Below, one piece after another: positions 53,746-62,442 of a DNA stretch of 64,000 bases. The DNA comes from Lacticaseibacillus zhaodongensis (GTDB lineage Bacteria; Bacillota; Bacilli; Lactobacillales; Lactobacillaceae). The position numbers and the translations under genes were made by a program. Within the stretch, counting starts at the first letter, position 1; every line of letters starts with the position of its first letter. The notes under the pieces were generated by a model. That model was not told the DNA's origin. It ran no database searches and worked only from the letters and a program-made list of their open reading frames with translations. The DNA lies in the NCBI RefSeq assembly GCF_009687905.1, contig NZ_BLBG01000002.1, forward strand, positions 248,001-312,000, read 5' to 3'.

Positions 53746-53816
53746 GCGGTCGTAGTTTAGTGGTAAAACTCCAGCTTCCCAAGCTGGTGTCGCGAGTTCG
53801 ATTCTCGTCGACCGCT
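53746..53816 (+). tRNA. tRNA-Gly (anticodon CCC)
   Basis: A 71-base cloverleaf: acceptor GCGGTCG/CGACCGC, D-stem GTTT/AAAC, anticodon stem CCAGC/GCTGG with loop TTCCCAA (anticodon CCC, reads GGG), T-stem GCGAG/CTCGT. CCA is not encoded (GCAT follows). Its 3' end touches the argS T-box leader. Confidence 0.95.
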
Positions 53817-53817
53817 G

Positions 53818-54015
53818 CATACCCGATGATAAAGAGGAAGCGAAGCCGTCGTATTTTAGTGAGCTCACTACAGTGGGATGTGGGTATACGGCCTTCGGGG
53901 CGCGCTTTTGAGGGTGATATTTTATAGAGTGGGCGGTTACGCCAACAAGAGTGGTACCGCGGGCAAGGCTCGTCTCTTTCATTAATGTTAATGAAAGGGG
54001 CGGGCGCTTTTTTTG
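53818..54015 (+). promoter_or_regulatory. T-box riboswitch of argS
   Basis: The T-box AGAGTGGTACCGCGG is at 53948-53962. A stem I-like region begins about 53818; helices CGAAGCCGT/ACGGcCTTCG and AAGAG/CTTTT enclose a loop whose 3' side holds CGC (53901-53903), an arginine codon fitting the downstream argS. The terminator GCTCGTC-CTTTCAT/ATGAAAG-GGGCGGGC then T7 is at 53968-54015; the T-box can pair to form the antiterminator. Uncharged tRNA-Arg would turn on argS. Confidence 0.88.
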
Positions 54016-54115
54016 CACTATGGGTTCGCAATCCAACTCTGACGGCCTAAGCAGAAGTTGCTGGACTGTTCCGCTCCGGTTTTGACGTTCTACTTACAAT
54101 AGAGGAGGAATCAAC

Positions 54116-55798
54116 ATGGATTTTAAGCAGCAAGTGGTCAGCGCACTGAGCAAGGTGCTCGCTGGCGAAGTTGAAGCAGACCAAATCACCAAGTTAATTG
54201 AAGTACCGAAGTCTCTTGATATGGGGGACTACGCATTTCCAACCTTCATTTTGGCGAAGTCGCGGCACATGGCGCCAGTCAAAATTGCAGCTGACCTGGC
54301 CGCACAAATCGATGCCGGTGACTTTGAAAAGGTTGTTGCGCAAGGTGCATACGTTAACTTCTTCTTGGAGAAAACAAGTTTTGCTAAGGATGTTCTGACC
54401 GCAATTGCTGAACAGGGTGAACACTATGGCGATTTGCAATTGGGTAGTGGCAATGTGCCGATTGACATGTCCAGTCCCAACATCGCTAAACCAATGTCCA
54501 TGGGCCACTTGCGGTCAACTGTGATTGGAAACTCGATTGCCAAAATTCTGACGAAGGTTGGTTACTCACCAATCAAGATCAACCATCTCGGTGACTGGGG
54601 CACGCAGTTCGGTAAGTTGATCGTTGCCTACAAGAAGTGGGGTAGTGAGGCTGAAGTTAAAGCCGACCCGATCAAGCACCTGCTAGAATACTACGTTCGT
54701 TTCCATAAAGAAGCTGAAACACAGCCAGAGCTTGATGATGAAGCCCGGGCCTGGTTTAAAAAGCTCGAAGACGGTGATGAAGAGGCTCACAAGCTCTGGA
54801 GCTGGTTCCGGACAGTCAGTCTCAAGGAATTCAACCGGATTTACGACATTCTAGGGGTTCACTTTGACAGCTTCAAGGGTGAGGCCTTCTACAACGACAA
54901 GATGGACCGGGTAACCGATGCGCTTGAAGAAAAGCACTTGCTACAAGAAAGCCAGGGCGCGGAAATTGTTGACCTGTCTAAGTACAACCTGAACCCCGCA
55001 TTAATTCGGAAGAGCGACGGCGCGACCCTCTACATGACGCGGGACCTTGCCGCTGCAATGTACCGGCACGACACATACAACTTCACCCAGAGCCTCTACG
55101 TTGTGGGAATGGAGCAAACTGAGCACTTCAAGCAGCTCAAGGCTGTTTTGAAGGAAATGGGCTACGACTGGGCCGATGACATTCACCACATTCCATTTGG
55201 CCTGATTACTGCTAACGGTAAGAAGCTGTCCACACGGAAGGGTAACGTCATTCTGCTGGAGAAGGTGCTCCACGAAGCCGTTGACCTCGCTAAACAGCAG
55301 ATTGCTGAAAAGCACCCTGATTTAAAGAATGCGGATGCTGTCGCGCAAGATGTTGGTGTTGGCGCCGTAATTTTCCATGACCTGAAGAATGATCGCCTCG
55401 ACAACTTCGATTTCAACCTTGAAGAAGTCGTGCGTTTCGAAGGTGAAACCGGTCCGTACGTGCAATACACGAATGCACGGGCAAATAGCATTTTGAGTAA
55501 GACCGACGTGCAGCCAGATGCAACGGTCGAATTGACCGGTGTTGATGCTTGGGCGGTTTTGAAGATGCTGTCCGAATTCCCGAACGTGGTTGCTCGGGCG
55601 GCACGTGATTTCGAACCGTCTGTTGTTGCTAAATACAGTTTGCGGCTTGCCAAGACATTCAATCAGTATTACGCTCACACCAAGGTCTTGGTCGATGATG
55701 CGGAACTGCCAGCACGGCTTGCGTTAGTGCAGAGCGTTTCAATGATCCTGACGACTTCATTAGGCCTGCTTGGTGTTAACGCACCTAAGGAAATGTAA
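54116..55798 (+). CDS. argS: Arginyl-tRNA synthetase
   Basis: A 560-residue class I synthetase. The N-terminal Add-1 tRNA-binding domain is followed by SSPNIAKPMSMGHLRST (the HIGH motif reads MGHL), LGDWGTQFG, and KKLSTRKGN (the KMSKS-equivalent loop), then the helical anticodon domain. Control is by the T-box leader at 53818. The argR gene follows by 14 bases. AGGAGGA precedes the ATG. Confidence 0.97.
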   Translation: MDFKQQVVSALSKVLAGEVEADQITKLIEVPKSLDMGDYAFPTFILAKSRHMAPVKIAADLAAQIDAGDFEKVVAQGAYVNFFLEKTSFAKDVLTAIAEQGEHYGDLQLGSGNVPIDMSSPNIAKPMSMGHLRSTVIGNSIAKILTKVGYSPIKINHLGDWGTQFGKLIVAYKKWGSEAEVKADPIKHLLEYYVRFHKEAETQPELDDEARAWFKKLEDGDEEAHKLWSWFRTVSLKEFNRIYDILGVHFDSFKGEAFYNDKMDRVTDALEEKHLLQESQGAEIVDLSKYNLNPALIRKSDGATLYMTRDLAAAMYRHDTYNFTQSLYVVGMEQTEHFKQLKAVLKEMGYDWADDIHHIPFGLITANGKKLSTRKGNVILLEKVLHEAVDLAKQQIAEKHPDLKNADAVAQDVGVGAVIFHDLKNDRLDNFDFNLEEVVRFEGETGPYVQYTNARANSILSKTDVQPDATVELTGVDAWAVLKMLSEFPNVVARAARDFEPSVVAKYSLRLAKTFNQYYAHTKVLVDDAELPARLALVQSVSMILTTSLGLLGVNAPKEM

Positions 55799-55812
55799 GG
55801 AGGACTAGCCCC

Positions 55813-56283
55813 ATGAAGAAAGCGGAGCGACAAAGCGCCCTTGCCGAGATTATCAGCAACTCGGTTGTGCAGACGCAGGAACAGTTGTTGCAGGAGCTCG
55901 ATAAGGCTGGAATTTCGGCCACCCAAGCGACCGTTTCCCGAGACATTCGGGAAATGCGGATCGTTAAGTCGAAGGACGAAAATGGTGTAAGTCGGTACAC
56001 GATTCTGCATAATGTCGGCGATGAAAAGCTGACCGACCGGTTGAATTCAACAGTTCAAGAAGTCGGGATCAGTATCACGCGGGTGATGTTCATGAACGTG
56101 ATCAAGACGATGCCAAGCAACGGGAACCTGCTCGCAGCGTTGATTGACGATGCCAACTTCCCACAGGTTGTTGGCACTGTGGCCGGGCATGACACGATTG
56201 TCGTGATCAGCCCGGACGTAGAAGCGGCGGAATGGTTTTACGAACAGTACCACGATGCACTGCTGAAGAAACACCGCAGTTAA
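55813..56283 (+). CDS. argR: Arginine repressor ArgR
   Basis: A 156-residue regulator. The N-terminal winged helix contains SATQATVSRDIREMRIVK. The C-terminal hexamerisation domain has GTVAGHDTIVV where arginine-binding ArgR proteins have GT-AGDDT; the first Asp of the DD pair is His. Lactobacilli often have two ArgR proteins working together, so this one may be the partner with weaker arginine sensing. It shares an operon with argS; AGGAGGA precedes the ATG. Confidence 0.92.
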   Translation: MKKAERQSALAEIISNSVVQTQEQLLQELDKAGISATQATVSRDIREMRIVKSKDENGVSRYTILHNVGDEKLTDRLNSTVQEVGISITRVMFMNVIKTMPSNGNLLAALIDDANFPQVVGTVAGHDTIVVISPDVEAAEWFYEQYHDALLKKHRS

Positions 56284-56293
56284 TGCAAACAAA

Positions 56294-56339
56294 CAGGTCC
56301 CCAAACCCATATGTTCGTCGGGTTTGGGGCCTGCTTTTG
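56294..56339. terminator. Intrinsic terminator after argR
   Basis: CAGGtCCCCAAACCC pairs with GGGTTTGGGGcCTG, then CTTTTG. It separates argR from a convergent gene. Confidence 0.88.
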
Positions 56340-56347
56340 TATTCTCA

Positions 56348-57184
56348 TCAAAATGCGGCCGGTGCGCTGATGTGCATTAACTTGTTAGTGAATGGGTGGG
56401 TGAATTCCATTGTGTCGGCGTGTAGATACAGCCGATTGCCCGCGATATTACCGTACAGCGGGTCACCGACGATTGGTGCGCCGATACTCGCTAGGTGGAC
56501 ACGAATCTGGTGAGTCCGCCCGGTCTCGAGCTGCAAGTGGACGCGTGTGTAGGTATCGCTTTGGCCAACGCAGCGGTAGTGGGTGATGGCCGCTAAACCG
56601 GTGGGGCTAACCATCCGCCGGCGCTCATCGTTAGGTGCGTGGGCAATTGGCGCCGTGATGGTACCGCTGCCGGTGATTATACCACCGCACAGGGCGGTGT
56701 ACTCGCGGTGCATTCTCCTAGTGGCGAGCTGGCGGTTGATGATTGCCCCACTCATCGGGTCTTTGCAAACTAGGAGCAGGCCACTTGTCTCCATGTCCAG
56801 CCGGTGGGTGATGTAGACTGGTGCGTGCAAGTAGTTGCTGATGCGGTTCATAGCTGTATCCGTGTCGTACTCGCTGCTTGGATGGGTTTTGATTCCGGCT
56901 GGTTTGTTTACAATTAGCAGCTGGTCGTCCTCGTACACGACGGGGATGGGCTCATTGCTTGGTAAGTAGGATTGATTCGTGCCGGTGTAATGCAGCTCAA
57001 TGGTCGCGTCCGCGGGAATAGTGGCGGAGATGGGGATGTAGGCGCCGTTGACGAGGATGCTGCGGTGCATCCGCAGGTAGCCTTGGTAATGCTGGGGGAC
57101 CAGCCACTGCCGCAATTGTTCCCGGACTGATAGCAAGCCGGAAACGTGCGTTATTTTCTGTTCAAAATCAGCCAAAAGTCTCAC
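56348..57184 (-). CDS. RluA-family RNA pseudouridine synthase
   Basis: A 278-residue protein. The catalytic motif HRLDMETSGLLL contains the nucleophilic Asp near 129; VNKPAGIKTHPS and LETGRTHQIRVHL are typical of RluA/RluC/RluD-type enzymes. The first 75 residues form a degenerate S4-like RNA-binding part (VREQLRQWLVPQHYQGYLRMHRSILVNG). The modified base is not predictable. It stands alone. Confidence 0.9.
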   Translation of the reverse strand: MRLLADFEQKITHVSGLLSVREQLRQWLVPQHYQGYLRMHRSILVNGAYIPISATIPADATIELHYTGTNQSYLPSNEPIPVVYEDDQLLIVNKPAGIKTHPSSEYDTDTAMNRISNYLHAPVYITHRLDMETSGLLLVCKDPMSGAIINRQLATRRMHREYTALCGGIITGSGTITAPIAHAPNDERRRMVSPTGLAAITHYRCVGQSDTYTRVHLQLETGRTHQIRVHLASIGAPIVGDPLYGNIAGNRLYLHADTMEFTHPFTNKLMHISAPAAF

Positions 57185-57332
57185 TCCATTTCCGCTAAAA
57201 ATCTGTAAAGTAATATGGTGTTAGTAATGATTACATGGTAGCTATGCTACAATGCGAAGAGAAGTTCCTTTAGCAGTCAGTATATGCTAAATCACTGTGC
57301 GCGCCAAAAAATTCATGAAGGGAGTACGCCTG

Positions 57333-59408
57333 GTGGATAATAATAGCAACAAGTCGTGGCTAGCAAACGCCTGGCATGCCTTCTGGCAGTGGTGTGGACG
57401 CTTCATGCGGCGGTTCCAAATCGTTCGGTGGTTGATTCTGCTGTTTTTGCTCGTCGTTTTGGGTTTTAGCAGTTACTTTACTTATAAAGCTAAAACCGCG
57501 GATGTGCAAAATATCAAGAGCTCCTTACAGACCAAAACGATGATTTTGGATCGTAATAACAAGGAAGCTGGGACTCTGTACTCACAGAAGGGAACCTATG
57601 TTGACTTAGACCAGATTGCAACCAGTGTGCAGAATGCGGTCATTAGTACTGAGGATCGTAGTTTCTACACTAATCCGGGATTTGATATTAAAGGGATTGC
57701 CCGGTCAGTCATTGGTTTGGTGATCCACCACGGCCAGATTACCGGTGGGGGCAGTACCTTAACGCAGCAATTGGCCAAGAACACCCTGCTCACGCAGAAG
57801 CAGAGTTTTCTGCGAAAGGCACAGGAAATTTTCCTGGCAGTACAAATTAATAAGGAATACTCCAAAAAGGATATTCTGGCCATGTACCTGAACAATGCCT
57901 ACTTCGGTAACGGGGTTTGGGGGGTACAGGACGCTGCTAGACGCTACTTTGGGTGTGACGCTAGCCAGTTGACGGATTCCGAAGGGGCGACGCTGGCCGC
58001 AATGCTGCGCAGCCCTAGCTTCTACAACCCAATTGACCACATGGATAACGCCATTTCGCGGCGCAACTTGGTATTGCAGTTAGAAGTTGAAGCGGGCCAT
58101 ATGACGCAGGCAGAAGCAACCGCGGCCAAGGCTACTAGCCTGACTCTGCGTAACACCTACACCGCTGACAACGCCGATAAATATCCGTCTTACTTCGATG
58201 CGGTTATCGATGAGGCGGTCAAGGATGGGGTGCCCGAAAATGATGTGCTGAACAAGGGCTACCGAATTTACACCACCCTCGACCAGACGTATCAGCAGCG
58301 AATGGATAACACTTTTACCCAGAGTTGGCTGTTCCCAGCCAACGCGAGTGATGGTACGCAGGCGCAGGCGGCATCAATTGCGGTTGATCCGAAAACAGGC
58401 GGCGTGCTGGCCGTCGTTGGTAATCGGGGTAAACACGTCTACCGCGGATTGAATTATGCGACGCAGCTGTCCGGCCGGTCACCTGGTTCCACGCTCAAAC
58501 CACTGATGGTATACACACCGGCATTGGAAAATGGTTACCACTATGATTCGGAGCTTTCGGACCAGAAGCAGAGTTTTGGCAAGAACAAGTACAGTCCCAC
58601 CAACCCGACCGGCGTTTATCAGGATCAGGTCCCGATGTACACTGCGTTGGCTGATAGTTTGAATGTGCCCGCAGTGTGGTTGCTGAACAAGATCGGCGTG
58701 CAAAAAGGGGTTAATAGCCTGGCACGGTTCGGCATCGACTTGAAGAAGTCAGATCAGAACCTGTCGGCGGCATTAGGCGGGGTTTCGACTAGTATCACCC
58801 CCTTGATGCTGGCTCGTGCTTATTCAAGCTTTGCTAATGGTGGGCAGTTACCGCAAACCCACTTCATCCGCAAAATTGTGGATGCGACGGGAACGGTAGT
58901 GTATCAGGATAACGCAAGCAGTAAATCGGTCATGACCAAGAGTGTGGCCAATGAAATGACGAGTATGATGATCGGTACTTTTAAGCATGGCACGGCCATT
59001 GCGGGCAATCCGACGGGCTTCACTGTAGCTGGTAAAACGGGGAGCTCAGAAGTCCCTAAGGCCTGGGGTTATGGTACCAAGGACCAGTGGCTCGTAGGGT
59101 ACACACCAGACATAGTGGTTGCAACCTGGACCGGCTTCGAATACACTGATAAGCAGCATTTCTTACCCGGCACGAGTGAAGATGGTGTCGCCAAAATTTT
59201 TAAGAGCGAGATGGAGAACATCTTGCCAGCAACGCCACAAACTGCTTTTGGAACTAAAGATGCTCAAGAAATGGCGACCGAGCAGGGCACTGCCGGGACG
59301 GACAGCACAAACGCTAGTGATGTCTGGAGCAACATTCAGGATGGTTTCAATTCTGCACGTGATACACTTAACTCGTGGGTTGGTGGCATTAAGAACATCT
59401 TTAAGTAG
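57333..59408 (+). CDS. Class A penicillin-binding protein (PBP1A type)
   Basis: A 691-residue bifunctional peptidoglycan synthase. A short cytoplasmic Trp-rich tail and one membrane anchor (about 32-52) precede a glycosyltransferase domain (STEDRSFYTNPGFDIKG, GGSTLTQQLAKN, NNAYFGNG). A transpeptidase domain follows with SPGSTLKP (catalytic Ser), DSLN (SxN) and KTGSSE (KTG). GTG at 57333 fits AAGGGAG 8 bases upstream; starts at 57297 and 57315 are also in frame. Confidence 0.94.
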   Translation: MDNNSNKSWLANAWHAFWQWCGRFMRRFQIVRWLILLFLLVVLGFSSYFTYKAKTADVQNIKSSLQTKTMILDRNNKEAGTLYSQKGTYVDLDQIATSVQNAVISTEDRSFYTNPGFDIKGIARSVIGLVIHHGQITGGGSTLTQQLAKNTLLTQKQSFLRKAQEIFLAVQINKEYSKKDILAMYLNNAYFGNGVWGVQDAARRYFGCDASQLTDSEGATLAAMLRSPSFYNPIDHMDNAISRRNLVLQLEVEAGHMTQAEATAAKATSLTLRNTYTADNADKYPSYFDAVIDEAVKDGVPENDVLNKGYRIYTTLDQTYQQRMDNTFTQSWLFPANASDGTQAQAASIAVDPKTGGVLAVVGNRGKHVYRGLNYATQLSGRSPGSTLKPLMVYTPALENGYHYDSELSDQKQSFGKNKYSPTNPTGVYQDQVPMYTALADSLNVPAVWLLNKIGVQKGVNSLARFGIDLKKSDQNLSAALGGVSTSITPLMLARAYSSFANGGQLPQTHFIRKIVDATGTVVYQDNASSKSVMTKSVANEMTSMMIGTFKHGTAIAGNPTGFTVAGKTGSSEVPKAWGYGTKDQWLVGYTPDIVVATWTGFEYTDKQHFLPGTSEDGVAKIFKSEMENILPATPQTAFGTKDAQEMATEQGTAGTDSTNASDVWSNIQDGFNSARDTLNSWVGGIKNIFK

Positions 59409-59469
59409 GCCCAGTCGGTCAACGGTTCTAGTCAGTCCGTTACTGTTGCAATAATAGGAGGAGCACATC

Positions 59470-59820
59470 ATGATCAATATTTACGACAACGCAAACACAA
59501 TGGCAGAGGCACTGCAACAGACCCAGCAGTACCAGGATCTGAAACAGGCTTTCGACATGCTCAAGCTTGATGCGGTTGGTTACGGATTGTTCAAGCAGTT
59601 CCAGGAAAAACAGTTGGAGTTGCAACAGCAGCAGTCTCAGGGTCAGGACATTGACCCAGACTCTCTGAAGAAGTTGCAAGAACTTGGCGACAAAATCAAG
59701 GACATCGACGCAATCAAGACGCTTATTACTAAGGAGCAGGCGATGGCCCAACTCATGGACGAATTGAACGCAATCGTGAACAAACCAATCAGTGACTTGT
59801 ACCGTCAGAACGATAAGTAA
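59470..59820 (+). CDS. YlbF/YmcA-family protein
   Basis: A 116-residue helical protein (MINIYDNANTMAEALQQTQQYQDLKQAF, Gln-rich centre). YlbF, YmcA and YaaT of Bacillus form a complex that steers RNase Y mRNA processing; lactobacilli carry shorter relatives like this one. It lies 61 bases after the PBP gene and upstream of yhaM, an order common in the group. AGGAGGAG precedes the ATG. Confidence 0.88.
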   Translation: MINIYDNANTMAEALQQTQQYQDLKQAFDMLKLDAVGYGLFKQFQEKQLELQQQQSQGQDIDPDSLKKLQELGDKIKDIDAIKTLITKEQAMAQLMDELNAIVNKPISDLYRQNDK

Positions 59821-59843
59821 GCAATCAACATAGTTATTACTGG

Positions 59844-59873
59844 ACAGGTGCCCTCAGGGGGCGCCTGTTTTTT
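59844..59873 (+). terminator. Intrinsic terminator
   Basis: ACAGGTGCCC-tcagg-GGGCGCCTGT followed by T6. Confidence 0.92.
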
Positions 59874-59977
59874 AATAATGGATAAGCGAACTTGTATGGT
59901 CAAATACGCGCCCTGACTAGCTATTACAGCAAAATATCGGTATGATAAACGCAAAGACAACAATGGGGGTTAATACT

Positions 59978-60958
59978 TTGGCAAAACGTTTATTTGAGTA
60001 CCGTAATGGTGACGAAATTAAACTACCGCTTCTAATCAAATCGGCCGACGTGCGCGTGGCTAAGAATGGTAATAAATTCATTGCACTGGTGCTACAGGAT
60101 ACGTCCGGCCACATGCCCGCGAAGCTTTGGGACGCATCCGATGCGGCGATTGCGCAGTTTACCGCCGGCGTTGTCGTGCAGGTGACTGGTAAACGCGAAC
60201 TGTACCACGACAACCCGCAAATCAAGCTGTACGGAATGCGGCTAGCAACTCAGGAAGAGGGGGCAGATCCGAAGCGTTTCCTCGAACGGGCTCCAGAAAA
60301 AGCGGACCAGATGGAAGAGGAAATCAACACCTTCATCTTCGATATTCTGAACCCCAACTGGAACCGGATCGTGCGCCGGTTAGTTAGTGATCATCACGAT
60401 GAATTCTTTACCTATCCGGCTGCTAAGAGCAACCACCATGCGAATGGCGGGGGCTTGGCGTTCCACACCCTTTCAATTCTGCGGCTCGCCAAACACATTG
60501 GCGAGCAGTATCCCGGCATTAACGTATCTTTGCTGTACGCCGGCGCAATTCTGCATGATTTGGGCAAAACCATTGAACTTAGTGGTCCTGTTTCCACTGA
60601 GTACACCGTTACCGGCAACCTGATCGGGCACATTGTCCTAATTGATGAGGAAATTATTCGGGTCTGCCTAGAACTTAAAATTGATGCTAAGCAAGAAGAC
60701 GTGGTTATGCTGCGGCACATGATTCTTGCTCATCACGGCCTGCTCGAATACGGTTCCCCCGTTCGGCCCCAGTTGGTCGAAGCGGAAATTCTCCATGATC
60801 TCGACGAACTGGATGCTTCCATCAACATGATGACTAACGCCGTTGCGCACGTGCAGGGCGGAGAGTTCTCTGAGCGCCTCTTCGGGATGGATAACCGTCG
60901 TTTCTACAAACCCGCCTCAATTCAGCATTATTCAAGCAAACAGCCTGACCAAAAGTAA
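59978..60958 (+). CDS. yhaM: 3'-5' exoribonuclease YhaM
   Basis: A 326-residue RNase. An N-terminal OB fold (LPLLIKSADVRVAKNGNKFI, LQDTSGHMPAKLWD) binds RNA; an HD domain follows (AFHTLSILRLA, ILHDLGKT, HMILAHHG). TTG at 59978 gives the usual start MAKRLFEYRNGDEIKL and has GGGGG 8 bases upstream; an ATG at 59963 is in frame. It ends in a long terminator. Confidence 0.92.
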   Translation: MAKRLFEYRNGDEIKLPLLIKSADVRVAKNGNKFIALVLQDTSGHMPAKLWDASDAAIAQFTAGVVVQVTGKRELYHDNPQIKLYGMRLATQEEGADPKRFLERAPEKADQMEEEINTFIFDILNPNWNRIVRRLVSDHHDEFFTYPAAKSNHHANGGGLAFHTLSILRLAKHIGEQYPGINVSLLYAGAILHDLGKTIELSGPVSTEYTVTGNLIGHIVLIDEEIIRVCLELKIDAKQEDVVMLRHMILAHHGLLEYGSPVRPQLVEAEILHDLDELDASINMMTNAVAHVQGGEFSERLFGMDNRRFYKPASIQHYSSKQPDQK

Positions 60959-60973
60959 TCCTGCCTAAATTAA

Positions 60974-61020
60974 GAATACTAAAAGAGAATTCCGCGATAC
61001 GGGGTTCTCTTTTAGTATTC
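60974..61020. terminator. Long intrinsic terminator after yhaM
   Basis: A stem of about 16 bp, GAATACTAAAAGAGAA against TTCTCTTTTAGTATTC, with a short GC-rich loop part; it can work both ways. Confidence 0.9.
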
Positions 61021-61137
61021 AGCGAGCAGTTAATTTACTTTTAAAAATAATCTTATTGTCTTCATAAATATCACGATGTGCTGTGCAAAAAACACAACGC
61101 TAATTTTTGATTATTGCACAATACCTATTTTTGCTGA

Positions 61138-61146
61138 TGGTATATT
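61138..61146 (+). promoter_or_regulatory. Extended -10 promoter of the candidate small RNA
   Basis: TGGTATATT is an extended -10 box; the predicted RNA starts about 6 bases later. TTGCAC at 61114 is 21 bases upstream, too far for a normal -35. Confidence 0.5.
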
Positions 61147-61151
61147 AAGTC

Positions 61152-61237
61152 ATGGAACGAGAATAGTAAATATGCTCGTTACACTCCCTCAAAAAAATCC
61201 CCCCAATATTTTCCACCGCTTCGGCGGTGGTTTTTTT
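61152..61237 (+). ncRNA. Candidate C-rich small regulatory RNA
   Basis: An unannotated transcript of about 85 bases is predicted in a 376-base gap. It has an extended -10 box, a 5' hairpin (AACGAG/CTCGTT, 61156-61180), two unpaired C-rich stretches (CTCCCTC 61184-61190; TCCCCCC 61198-61204), and a classic terminator (CCACCGC-TTCG-GCGGTGG, T7, 61213-61237). No open frame is present. The C-rich stretches can pair with ribosome binding sites, as in RsaE/RoxS and csRNA types, but it matches none that I recognise. Confidence 0.6.
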
Positions 61238-61339
61238 ATACACTGATGCCCTAAAATGTTGGACATGCTCCGAATTACGGCGCAGGGACTAGTTTTAGCA
61301 CCGTGTTACCACGGCCTTTAAAATAACGTTAAAAATAGC

Positions 61340-61383
61340 AAAAAAAGTTGACCACCCAGGTATTTAATGGGCGGTCAACTTTA
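61340..61383 (-). terminator. Intrinsic terminator of prsA
   Basis: AAAGTTGACC-g-CCCA pairs with TGGG-t-GGTCAACTTT; on the minus strand a T run follows. Confidence 0.92.
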
Positions 61384-61396
61384 ATGGTTACTTGGA

Positions 61397-62332
61397 TTAG
61401 TTACCAGTGGTTGTTGCGGCACTGGAACTGGAAGAACTTGGGTTGAGGTAGGTGGAAAGAACGTTCTTGAGGTCGCTGTCCTTGATCTGGACATTTGCCT
61501 TCTTGAGCACCTTACCAGTGATGCTGTTCATGACGGTGCTGTCAGATTCCCACGTGGTGTAGATCTGCTTGGTCAGCGCCTTCTTGGTAGCAGGATCAGA
61601 GATCTTGCCCTTACCAGGGTTATCGATCATGCGAATAACGTGGTACCCGTATTGAGTCTTAACTGGCGTGGTGGTGTAGTCGCCAGACTTACTGAGCTTG
61701 AAGGCAGCCTTCTTGAAGGTAGCGTCAAGTTGCGTGTCGGTGTTGTCGAATGCTGGCAGCTGACCCTTGGAATTCTTAGTACCTGTGTCCGTGGAATTAG
61801 CCTTGGCGAGCTTGCCAAATTCAGCGGTTGTCTGCTGATTCTTAGGCAACTTAGCAAATTCATCAATAATCTTCTGCGCCTGGGCCTTGGTCTTCACGAG
61901 AATGTGCTGTACCTTGACCTTTGGCTGGTAGGACTTGTACTGCTTCTTAAGGTCGGACTGGGAAACCTTCTTCAGGTCCTTCAGTGCAACCTCGGAAAGA
62001 AGGGAAGTGCGGATTTGGTCTTTGAAGCTAGATTCGGTGTAACCATTCTGAGCAAGCGTTGAAGCAAATGAAGAGCCATACTGAGCCTTCATCGCATTGA
62101 ACTGCTTGGTGACCTTAGATTTAGAAACCTTTTTGCCATACTGCTGGTCAAGCGCCTTGGCAACAATCATGCTGCTAAGAACTTGCTGGCCGGCTGAACT
62201 CTTCTTCATCTGGTCGTAATATTCGTCTTTGGTAATCTTGGCGCCCTTCATGCTGGCAACGGTTGAGTTAGAGCAACCTGCAAGCAAAACGGCAACCGCT
62301 AAACCGGTGAAGCCGACGATCCATTTCTTCAT
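61397..62332 (-). CDS. prsA: Foldase lipoprotein PrsA (peptidyl-prolyl isomerase)
   Basis: A 311-residue lipoprotein that folds exported proteins on the outer membrane face. The signal peptide ends in the lipobox LLAGC (Cys20). A SurA-like helical part, a parvulin PPIase domain (VKVQHILVK to YGYHVIRMID, about 140-240) and a Ser/Thr-rich tail follow. The ATG at 62332 is chosen because the protein then starts MKKWIVGF. It is the last of three minus-strand genes after HIT and YtxH. Confidence 0.95.
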   Translation of the reverse strand: MKKWIVGFTGLAVAVLLAGCSNSTVASMKGAKITKDEYYDQMKKSSAGQQVLSSMIVAKALDQQYGKKVSKSKVTKQFNAMKAQYGSSFASTLAQNGYTESSFKDQIRTSLLSEVALKDLKKVSQSDLKKQYKSYQPKVKVQHILVKTKAQAQKIIDEFAKLPKNQQTTAEFGKLAKANSTDTGTKNSKGQLPAFDNTDTQLDATFKKAAFKLSKSGDYTTTPVKTQYGYHVIRMIDNPGKGKISDPATKKALTKQIYTTWESDSTVMNSITGKVLKKANVQIKDSDLKNVLSTYLNPSSSSSSAATTTGN

Positions 62333-62442
62333 TTTGACACATCCTAATCTTTTTGTTTGTTCGCATAAGCGAATTCGAGTTCTAATATAACACATCGAAC
62401 GCCGCTGTGCCTTGATTCACATAAGTTTCATAATAACGTCAA

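Noticed and set aside
53874-53890. ATG as the T-box specifier, from an alternative CATACCC/GGGTATA pairing
   Set aside because: It would imply a methionine T-box, conflicting with argS downstream; the alternative fold gives CGC (Arg) with the expected following purine.
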